The translations under genes were made by a program, and so were the position numbers. From Bos javanicus (taxonomy: Eukaryota > Chordata > Mammalia > Artiodactyla > Bovidae), in the NCBI RefSeq assembly GCF_032452875.1, contig NC_083885.1:65641625-65705624 (forward strand): a DNA stretch of 64,000 nucleotides, in the 5' to 3' direction. The notes beneath the pieces are model-generated. The model searched no databases and was not told the origin of the DNA. It was given only the letters and a program-made list of their open reading frames with translations. This document shows positions 12,225 to 20,477 of the stretch, in pieces. The first letter of the stretch is position 1. Each line of letters begins with the position of its first letter.

Positions 12225-12385
12225 TCAGCCACTAAGTTGTGTCCGGCTCTTGGCTGACAGTATTGAGTGTAGCACTTAATATAGCAGCATCCTTTAGGAT
12301 TTTCAATAGCTCACCTGGAATTCCGTCACCTCCACTAGATTTGTTCCTAGTAATTCTTCCTAAGGCCCACTTGACTTCACAGCTA
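12225..12385 (-). mobile_element. BovB fragment, internally deleted
   Basis: The reverse complement shows the BovB block that encodes the 'TSGGDGIPVELF'-type region (near 12,310-12,345). A short 3'-end piece ('ccactaagttgtgtccggct') is joined directly to it near 12,230-12,250, so most of the element between them is gone. Confidence 0.8.
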
Positions 12386-12394
12386 CCCCTGCCA

Positions 12395-13170
12395 CCAACT
12401 AATTTATTTAACCACTCATTCCTTGAAGGAATCCATGTTGTTTCCAGTTTGGCACTCTGATGAACAAGAGATGCTAAGGCCATGCAAGTTCGAGATTTTG
12501 GGGGAGATAAATGTTATTTGTTGGGGAGAGATTGGGGGAGCTCCTCCAGACCACCCTCTTATTTGATGCCTCACTCCCTAGAAGAACTCACATGATCCCA
12601 CAAAGCTGACTTCCTGCAGGTGAAACTGCTACCCCATGGCCCATGGCCAAAGGCCCTGCAAGCCTCAACTATACAAGAACCCTCATCAGGTATTCCAAGG
12701 GCTTCCTGGGAGCCAGGCAAGGCCAGAGTTTCCTTTGGAATGTGCAGGTTTTGAACACTGTGGACCTGCTGAGTCAATCATTTACTACATGGTCTATTTT
12801 AATTTGACTGGAGTTGAGTTTCTGGATTGTATGGTACTTGGAAAGTTTTTTGTTGTTTGTGTTTGTAAACCACCACTGTTTTCCACAGTGGCTGTACCAC
12901 TTTACATCACTGCTAGGATGAATGATTGATTTTCCCTTGACCTCCTCACCATTTTGCTACTGTTCTGTATTTTCTTTGAGGCGTTCTGAGGGATCTGCCT
13001 AGGTATATCCCTATGATTTCCATTTGCATTCCTAGGAAATGCCTCATAGCTTTCCATATGCATATTTGCCATTTAATGGTATCTCCTTCTCTTGGGTAAA
13101 ATATATTATGTGTATTTTGTCTATTTTATATTTGGATTTTTTTAAAAGCTAACACCATGATGTTTTGAGA
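12395..13170 (-). mobile_element. L1 LINE 3' region, interrupted
   Basis: Both ends resemble the reverse complement of the L1 3' part ('catgttgtttccagtttggc' at 12,430; 'ccacagtggctgtaccactt' at 12,883). About 300 bp in the middle (12,485-12,780) does not match that pattern and is unassigned. No ORF remains. Confidence 0.6.
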
Positions 13171-13362
13171 ATTTTTCATATTCGTATCTGACGCGTGGTT
13201 TGCACATGTTTTCTCTCCTGGCCTCTGTGCTTGGTCCTTTCATCCTCTTCACAAGGTGCTTCAGAGCGTAGGTTTTTAATTTTGACAACTTTCAGTGTCT
13301 CCATTTCTTTTCATGGATCACACTTCTGGTGTCAAATTTTAAAATCACTGTACCTGACCCTG

Positions 13363-13590
13363 GGCTTCTCCGGTGGCTCAGTGGTAAAGAATCTGCCTGT
13401 GATGCAGGAGTCACAGGAGACACAGGTTCTATCCCTGGGTCAGGAAGATCCCCTGAAGGAGGAAATGGCAACCCACTCCAGTATTTTTGCCTGGAGAATC
13501 CTATGGACAGAGAAGCCTGGTGGCTTACATTCTATAGGGTTGCAAAGAGTTGGACATGACTGAAGTGACTTAGCACGCATGCACAACTGA
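13363..13590 (+). mobile_element. Bov-tA SINE
   Basis: Complete forward copy: tRNA head 'gggcttctccggtggctcag', B-box region near 13,425, a Bov-A body, and the end 'gacttagcacgcatgcac'. Confidence 0.93.
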
Positions 13591-13749
13591 CTCTAGATCC
13601 CCAGTTTTTCTCTTGGGATTTTTTTTTCCCTCTAAAGTGGAAAACTACAACTAGAGCTACAACTGGAGAAACCTTGTGTGCAGCAAGGGAGCCAGCACAA
13701 CCGAAAAAGGCCTCTGCTCAAAATGATGGAATTCAGACATTCATCCAGG

Positions 13750-13890
13750 AAGTCCCCGGTGGTTCAGTGGTTAGGATGCGGTGTCTTACTGCTGAAGACC
13801 CAGATTCAGTTCCTGCTTGGGAAACTAAGATCCTGCAAGCCACGTGGCTCTGCCAAAGTAAACAAACCTCACCTTCCCACAAACGAAACC
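13750..13890 (+). mobile_element. tRNA-derived SINE (CHR-type), short
   Basis: Head 'gaagtccccggtggttcagt' with the usual 'gttaggatgcggtg' block; truncated before a clear A-rich tail. Confidence 0.75.
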
Positions 13891-13923
13891 ATTAATCCAT
13901 TGTTGTCTCTGCATCCTTATATG

Positions 13924-14206
13924 CTTTTTTTTTTTTTAATAAGGATCTATTTATTTATTTTTATTTTACTTTCTGGCTGTGATGGATCCTTGTTACCCTT
14001 CATGCTAGAGTGCAGGCTTCTCAATGCCGTGGCTTGTTGCAGAGCATGAGCTCCGGCCAAGGGGGCTTCAGTATTTGCAGCACATCTGGTCAGTAGTTGG
14101 TGCCTCATTGTGCTTAGTTGCCCTGTGGTGTCTTCCTGGACCAGGAGTCCAAGCCTTGCCCTCTGCACTGGCAGGCAGACTCTACCACTAGACGACCAGG
14201 GAAGCC
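13924..14206 (-). mobile_element. CHR-type SINE, long form
   Basis: A reverse copy. The T-run at 13,926-13,938 is the poly-A tail, and the head is at 14,185-14,206 ('gaccagggaagcccc' on the plus strand). Confidence 0.85.
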
Positions 14207-14461
14207 CCCTTGGAAGCTTTTAGCTGTACATTGCCTGCTGCAGAGTTTATTTAAGCCCTTTGGGGAGCCTGGGAACTCTCTGGTCTCACTCTGGGCAGCC
14301 CGCCTGAGGGTCCAGGCTCAGAGGTGGGCTTGGAGGAGGCCAGGGATCCCCGTTGCCCACGGTGCGCTCCCGCTGCCCCAGGATCTGGGTCTGTCCCATT
14401 GACGTTCCTGCCGGTTGTCGGGCGCCACCTGAAGCCTCTTTTATATCGTCCTTTCCCTCTG

Positions 14462-14600
14462 CAGCCGCGGCCCCCAACCTTCGTGGCACCAGGGACTGGT
14501 TCTATGGAAGAGAATTTCCCATGGACAATGGGGAAGGGGGTGGTTCAGGCGGTAATGAGGCAGGAGGTGGTGGGTCCCAGGTGAGCACTGGAGATTCACT
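14462..14600 (+). repeat. hAT-like DNA transposon remnant (partial)
   Basis: It contains the block 'caccagggactggttctatg', shared with 50,406-50,592. The 50.4-kb copy has matching inverted ends, which suggests a short non-autonomous DNA transposon; this copy lacks its right end. The family name is not assigned. Confidence 0.5.
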
Positions 14601-14639
14601 CCCTGTGGACTGAAACTCCAAGTTGAGAATAGCAGGACA

Positions 14640-15068
14640 ATTTAGGGAGGAGGCTGGGCCCTGCCCAGACCACACATTTCTCAGGAGACCTGTCTGACCA
14701 CATGTGCACAGAAAGTCTCCTCGGAGGTCAAAGGGGAGTGATGTTAACTAATGCCAGGCTACCCACGGGCCTCTTCGCTGGAACCCGTCTTGGCTAAGAC
14801 GAGTGCGCACATCCAGGAGAGTCCTGAGATGCACCAAATACGGCCTGTGAACCAGGCAAATCAAAATGACCCGCCGAAGGAGACCCGGAAGAAATGCCCC
14901 GACTAAGTAAAACTGCCGCGAGGCTTCGACTCAGTGACTCCCTTTCCCTCAGTCGGCCGGAGTGTTTATCCACGCGCCCTGTACTCTCCTCTTTAGTAAA
15001 TACTCACTACTTTCTGTCTTTGCTGGCATTCTTCTCTGAAAGCGGAAGGGTTGGGACACTTGTCACCG
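14640..15068 (+). repeat. ERV class I-type LTR, diverged
   Basis: The segment 'cttcgctggaacccgtcttg' near 14,775 aligns with 'cttctcactggaacccacct' in the LTR at 33,553-34,024. Both continue in the same order through an AG-rich block, a 'cgccct' motif and a U5-like stretch containing a run of T/C near the end. A weak polyadenylation-like 'agtaaat' lies at about 14,995. Old endogenous retrovirus LTR; no internal coding region follows. Boundaries are approximate. Confidence 0.5.
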
Positions 15069-15071
15069 ACC

Positions 15072-15112
15072 ACCGGTCTAGGTAGTATCTGGTGCTTTCA
15101 CCGTGGCGGCCG
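15072..15112 (+). other. tRNA-Glu-like fragment, not a functional tRNA gene
   Basis: The segment reads like the 5' two-thirds of tRNA-Glu, with 'ggtctaggtag' for the D-arm/A-box and 'gctttcaccgtggcggcc' covering the anticodon arm. The T-arm and acceptor end are missing, so it cannot fold as a tRNA. CHR SINEs are built on tRNA-Glu, so this could be a truncated SINE head or an old tRNA pseudogene. Confidence 0.4.
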
Positions 15113-15600
15113 CCCTGACTCGGGCTCGGAACCGAAGCCTGGGAGGCCGCCGGGGCAGGCGGAATCGGCTGGTTGTTGCTGGGCGGTGGGCCGCCTCCTC
15201 TCTCCGGAGGCTGTGCCGGCAGGTTCTGGGGGCGGAGGCCGAGACCGGCCCCTCAGTCCAGGCCTGGGTGTGGGGCTGCCCGGCCGATCGACCAGCCTCC
15301 ACCGGAGCCCCTCCGGCCGGCGCGGGGAGCGGGAGAGGGTCTCCCGGGACCAGAGGTGGGAATCAGGCCAGGCCTGGCTGGGAGGCCGGGGCGAGCCGGG
15401 CTGCAGATCCACCTGGTCCCGGCCTGTGGACTCCGTCCCCCGCAGCCACGACTCCGGGCGCTGGGTCTCCTGGGCCCCGTGTCTCCGGGGAGGCAGTGAC
15501 CACCCCCCCCCACCCGCCCCCCCCGGAGCCCCATGGGCTGTTTGGTTCGCTCCTGAGACGGTGCTGCGTACGCGGGTTTCAAACCCTGTGAGCGCTGAGC
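15095..15600. promoter_or_regulatory. CpG-rich block of unknown ownership
   Basis: CG dinucleotides are dense throughout, for example 15,105-15,160 and 15,290-15,335, unlike the flanking DNA. Overlapping ORFs of up to 212 codons on both strands follow from high GC content and match no family I know. A good donor-like 'cagaggtgggaat' lies near 15,351 on the plus strand, so it could be a promoter and first exon of a plus-strand transcript; this is inference. Its sequence is not related by eye to the two ZNF promoters at 28.5 and 53.1 kb. Confidence 0.4.
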
Positions 15601-16695
15601 TGGGCCTCTTTGCACCTGTTTTGGCATCCGCTGGGGATGTGCCGGTGAGGGGGTCCTCTGCCCACAAAACTTGTCTTGATATTTGGTGAGGGGGCTGCTG
15701 GTGCATTGATGAGGAACGCAACTCACTGCGTGGGCACTAGGGCGTGCCCCCTCCCCTGGCGGTGTGTCCCCACCTACCTGAGTCCTTGAAGGGACCGAGT
15801 CTTACCTGTGGCCTGGAGACGCCTCTGCACTGCCCTGAGACTCTCCCCCCAAGTACTGAGAGTGTACTCTGGCCTCAGACATGTTCCAGTGGTGTTTCCT
15901 CTCCTTTCATCCCCTGAATCTCATGCCTGCCCTTTCATCACATCTAGACTGGAGTGTGCTCTTACCCGTTTTTAGTTTATATGACTTATAACCCAACCCC
16001 CTGCACTATTTATTACACGAAACTACTCTTTCTCCTTGGAAGTTTTCATCCTATTAATTTCTTTTCTTCATTCTCTGTCTTCCTGACTCCCCGCACCCCG
16101 CCCCCCCACCTCAGGGTCCACACTTTATTGTCAGAAAGGAGGCCCTACAGAGCAGGGCCAATGCATGTGATCTAAAGAGGTCACTGTGGAGAAAAACCAA
16201 ATCATGCTGGCAGAAGAGATCACCGAAGGACACAGTCCAGGGGAGGCCAGCCAGCCAGGAACACAGCAGGCACGGTGAGCCAAGGTCAAGGTGGCCAGGG
16301 CACACAGTGGCCAGGTCATGGGGCGAGGGAGGCCAGTGCCCACCCCTCCTGCTTCCTGTAGCTCTCCAGGTGTGCAGGGGCCCAGCCTCGTGGGAGGAGG
16401 AAGCACAGGACGCCAAGTGAGCCCAGTGAGGACACCCCATGGGCTGGAGCTGCTCCCTGGAAGCGTGGAGTGAACCTGGGCACGCGGCACTGGGAGCGGC
16501 CAGCCTGGCCTCCCAAGCCTCTCAGCAGCAGCAGGGACACAGTCACACAGAGGGGACTGCAGGACGCAGGCAGCTGGAGCCCAAGGTGTGAGGTCAGAAT
16601 CCCTCCTCACCTATTAACCACAAAGGCCTCCTCGCTTTTTGTCTCCTGTGCACCACACGCTTGGACTAATGCGTGGCACACAGTGGTGACTAGTG
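15600..16695. other. No gene recognised; possible minus-strand 3' end at 16.1 kb
   Basis: A minus-strand AATAAA lies at 16,129-16,124, downstream of about 500 bp with few stop codons on that strand (16,610-16,131). This could be a terminal exon, but the possible peptide is proline-, serine- and cysteine-rich without a domain. Confidence 0.3.
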
Positions 16696-16920
16696 TGCGT
16701 GTGTGCAAAGTCACTTCAGTCGTGTCTGACTCTTTGCAAATTCATGGATTGTGTAGCGTACCAGTCTCCTCTGTCCCTGGGATTCTCCAGGCAAGAATAC
16801 TGCAGTGGGTTGCCCTGCCCTCCCACAGGGGCTCTTCATGACATGACCCAGGGATGGAACCTACATCTCACGTCTCCTTTGTTGTCAGGTGGGTGCTGTA
16901 CCTCCAGTGCCACCTGGAAG
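16695..16920 (-). mobile_element. Bov-tA SINE, diverged
   Basis: Reverse Bov-tA: Bov-A body at 16,700-16,820 and a damaged tRNA head near 16,880-16,918. Confidence 0.8.
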
Positions 16921-16959
16921 CCAGGTGATTCTAACAGATGCATTCAAAAGCAGCAAAGG

Positions 16960-17003
16960 CATTCTCTAATGTTCCAACTGGCTCGTTTGAACATTAGAGA
17001 ATG
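16960..17003. repeat. 15-bp perfect inverted repeat with 14-nt loop
   Basis: The arm 'cattctctaatgttc' at 16,960-16,974 has its exact reverse complement at 16,989-17,003. A third partial copy of the left arm ('ttctctaat') follows at 17,004-17,012. No element boundary explains it. Confidence 0.85.
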
Positions 17004-17071
17004 TTCTCTAATTTGGCTGGTTTAAATTGGCTTTTTTCCCCCTGTTGTGGAAGTTAGTAAGTTTTGAGTGG

Positions 17072-17270
17072 GGACTTCCCGGTCGTCCACTGGCTAAGAT
17101 GTCATGCTCCCAATGCAGAGGGCCAGGGTTTGACATTTGGTCAGGGAACTGAGATCCCATATACTGCAACTAAAGATCCTGCACGCCACAGCAAAGATCG
17201 AAGATTCCCCCTGTGCTGCAACTGACACCTGGTGCAGCTCAAGCAAGTTAAGTCCCCAGGCCACTTCAAA
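17072..17270 (+). mobile_element. CHR-type SINE
   Basis: Head 'gggacttcccggtcgtccac', B-box region near 17,128-17,145, then a CHR body with 'tgcaactaaagatcctgca'. The 3' end is blurred. Confidence 0.8.
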
Positions 17271-17737
17271 GCAGAAGTGTTTTCTTCCCGAATCCCCTTC
17301 CTCCCCATTTAAGTACTTTGCTGGAGTTTAAGCTCTGTCTTATTTCTGTATCCTTCCCAAATTGTTGTGATGTACAAGGGATTATTTCTTAATTTCGTTG
17401 TCAAAATTCCAACTTTCCCAAACAAGTGACTTACTTCAATAGAGTCCATAAGCAGTTCTTCCATTCTTAGGCGGGATTCACCTTATTACTACAGTGACCT
17501 TAAAAGTCTTGCCAAAACCAGCACTCAACTCTCTTTCCCTTGGTGTTTCACTTAGTATGTCTGGCAAAAATTTACAAGTTTTGACTTTTTACTGTGATAA
17601 TGTTGTGCAGGGACATCATCCAAGTCTTAATTCACATTGTAATTAGTGATTATTTATAGCGAAGTAACTTGTAGGTACTTTTTAATACCACACGAAAATA
17701 CCAGGATTTTTCTCTCCCTACTCCTTTAAAGAGCTAG

Positions 17738-17816
17738 TAATATTGAATTGGCACAAAAATTTGTCTAGGTTTTGCTATGAAGATGTTATGCAGAAAACTG
17801 ACTGCACTTTTTGGCC
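17738..17816. mobile_element. Mariner-type MITE, about 79 bp
   Basis: The left end 'ttggcacaaaaatttgtcta' and right end 'gcactttttggccgact' are imperfect inverted repeats of the mariner type ('ttggccaaaaagttcg' class). The whole is only terminal repeats plus a short centre, so it is non-autonomous. A second copy lies at 45,130-45,202. Confidence 0.65.
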
Positions 17817-18316
17817 GACTAACCATGTGCTGTAGGTCCCAGCCATTGGTAGCAGTGATGGATGCTCTCAGCTGGGATGCCCCAGGCACTCACTGGAAGA
17901 CCTTGTAACTTCATCGAGTCCTAATGCCATTCCCCCTGCACCGCAGTGCTTGTGGTTCTTACTATAACCGTAGGAAGAACATCAACAAAATCTGATCCGA
18001 AACTTGAGGAACAAGACATTACTGAGAGCCTGTGGAGGGTGTCCTGGGGGCATGCCACAGTGAGGTGGTGAGGGAAAGGAAGGGAACACAGACTTGAAGC
18101 TCTGCCTTTATTAGTTTCCAAGGGTGGTGGTCTCTAGGGTTTCATGGTTTTCACTTGTCCTGAGTAGGTTTACAGAGCTCAAGGGTGTATTAGGGTGCAG
18201 GAGACTGGAAGGAAGGGTTTCTTACACTGGGGCACATACAAGCACTTGAATGTTTTCCAGGCTATGCTGAGTGGGGGAGAGCAAAACGGACAAACCATCA
18301 GCAACTTCCAGAACAG

Positions 18317-18409
18317 CCAGCTTACAAGCACGGGGCCTGGGTGCAGCCAGTATGTTTCAGAACACCCAGCTTACAAGCACGGGGCCTGGGTGCAGTCAGT
18401 ATGTTTAAA
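18317..18409. repeat. Tandem duplication, two units of about 49 bp
   Basis: The unit beginning 'ccagcttacaagcacggggc' occurs at 18,317 and again at 18,366, with one clear difference (gcagcc versus gcagtc). The near identity points to a recent duplication. Confidence 0.9.
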
Positions 18410-19480
18410 CAGCTTCAGAGAGACCAAACGAACCACATCTAGAATGTGGTAAATTCTACTGGAATGATGGATGAAACTTATGAAACATAGAAGCTTCTAA
18501 AGATGTGTTTTGCAAGCAGCTTGGGATACCTCAGTACTGTATTTTGTGTGTAAGTTACCTGGAGCAATGAAGATTCTTTATCTTAGAGTGGTCCCGAGAT
18601 GTTAGGTGTTACAATCCACTATTATAGTGGGCCTAGTGAGCTAGATGAAGGCAGAGTGAAAGCTTCAGAAAGCTGAAGCTCCCGTCACCCACTCCTTTCC
18701 AGCGGTTATAACATAAGGCTTTATTTGTAACAGCCAAAACTGGGAACAAGCCAATGTGCAATTAAGTGGGTAAACAAACGGTGCCTCTATAGAGGAACAC
18801 TCTGCTGAGAAATGAAGGTCCTTACATAAGCAGCACTGTGAACTGCACACGGAAGAAAGCACAATATCCATTAAAAAGTAAACAGTTTAATGATTCCAAC
18901 TATATAAAATTTTATAAAACAAGCTAATTTACTGTGAAAGAGTAAAATCAACAGCGACTATAAAGGGCAGAAGGGAGAGTTTTTAAAAGGGTACAAGTGA
19001 GTTTCCTGGTAGCCTAGAGGCTAGAAACCTGGGCTTCACTGCCACAGCCCCAGATCAACCTCTGGTTGACTTGAGATATCCCAGAAGCTATGCAGTGTGG
19101 CTAAAAAAAAAAAATGAAAGGGAACAAGCAAACTATTTGTTGTAGATATGTTTTTTAATAGTTTTATGGGTGTACAAGTAAACAGTATCATATTGTACAA
19201 TTTTAATCAATTATATTTCAATAAAACTTTGTAGAAATTTGTTTTATGTAGAAATTTTCCTAGTCTTTTTTTTTTTTCCCCATAACCAGAGCTTTAGAAA
19301 CCTGCCTTTCCCTGGCAGGCCCTCCATCAAGGAAAAAAATATACTGGTAAAGACTGTTTTTGAGTCAGCAGGAAACTGGTCACAAAAGCTATATCCCTGG
19401 GCTCCAGCTTCATCCCCGTCTGTCATTGTCTGTGCAGCATGATGCTTAAGGTGAAAAGGCCAGAGGTGATGAGAATAAGC
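18410..19480. other. No gene; includes an old SINE (18,998-19,112) and a short L1 3' end (19,140-19,230)
   Basis: A diverged tRNA-derived SINE ends in the A-run at 19,104-19,115. The following 'caattatatttcaataaaac' type sequence resembles an L1 3' end. No coding region is supported. Confidence 0.45.
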
Positions 19481-19485
19481 AAAGC

Positions 19486-19491
19486 TTTATT
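19486..19491 (-). terminator. Candidate polyadenylation signal for the KRAB-ZNF gene
   Basis: AATAAA on the minus strand, about 990 bp downstream of the zinc-finger stop codon at 20,478. It would give a 3' UTR of roughly 1 kb. Other weaker sites are possible. Confidence 0.35.
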
Positions 19492-20375
19492 TGCTCTGAC
19501 AATGACCGCAACTGAAGGAAGAATACATAAGCGGAGTGTACTCACGCATCTAACACACCAGTCACTGGGACATTTGTGGAGGTGCCTTTACAGCAGGCAC
19601 GTCCTTTCATTGCCACAGCCTCCTCCAGTGCACACAACCACACCCAGCATTTCTGTGTCAAGTTTCTGGCTTCACCCTTGAAATCGTTCAGTAACACCAG
19701 AAAACCCAGCTCGAGACCTGAAGGCACATGATTTCTGCAGTACCTGGAGCTTCTCCACAACAGTGCTCAGCATTATGTGTAATACTGGGGAAAAGGGAAC
19801 TGATTTCTATGCTTCTCACAGAAGCACCAGAGGTGCTTCTTACAGGTGACCTCTGGGTCCCCATATTCCTTGCATCCAAGCCATAAATTAGGGCCCTTTA
19901 CTAAAAGCCCTCTCTCTTTCCCAGGAGACTTTTGGCAGCTATGCAAGCTGGACCTCTAGGGGAAGATGGTAAGCCTATTGCTGTCAATGTTACCCACACT
20001 TTGCTAAAATTGGATTGAGCCCTAATTTGTCAGAGGGGAAGGAATATGAAGTACCCCTGAAAATTATTCATACTGTTCTGTAGAGAATGGGACAGAGATG
20101 AGACATCTCCCTCCCCTGATCAAACTGCCAGGACTGATAAAAAGTGTTGGAACCTGGAAACTACTGGCTGGTAGGGGTGAGGCTTCTGCTACAGAAACCA
20201 GAAGGGATGTAACTGAGGAAACAGAGCCAGCAGTGAAATATGCAGAAAGGCTCCTAAAAGCTTCCCACCAACCTACAAACGCAAAGGGAATGTTTCTGCT
20301 GTGTATGTTCAGCTGTATAATGCTCAACTTCTAGGAGATGGCCCCTTCACCAAGAAACCATGTTCCCTGTTGGGC

Positions 20376-20477
20376 TTAGACCTTTAAGATGGTTTCCCCA
20401 AATGTGCTGCATAATTTTCTAGTTGAATACAGACACTGGCTGTGACTGGTGTTCTCACAGTCATTGCATTCGTGAGG
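20376..20477 (-). pseudogene. Vestige of a ninth finger beyond the ZNF stop codon
   Basis: After the TAA at 20,480-20,478 the same frame continues for about 34 codons. It starts PHECNDCENTSHSQ, the front half of a C2H2 finger (C-x2-C present), and then loses the finger pattern. The linker before it reads T-R-stop-P, four codons where TGEKP would be five. So a 3-nt loss, or equivalent change, seems to have created the stop. The tail itself lacks both histidines at the normal spacing, so the lost finger was already degenerate or degenerated after the stop. Confidence 0.75.

Noticed and set aside
15072..15112. A tRNA-Glu gene
   Set aside because: It lacks the T-arm and acceptor 3' side, so no tRNA could form; treated as a fragment.
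14894..15726. Overlapping ORFs of 86-212 codons on both strands
   Set aside because: High GC content removes stops in several frames at once, and none shows a domain or a supported start. The region is kept only as a CpG-rich block.
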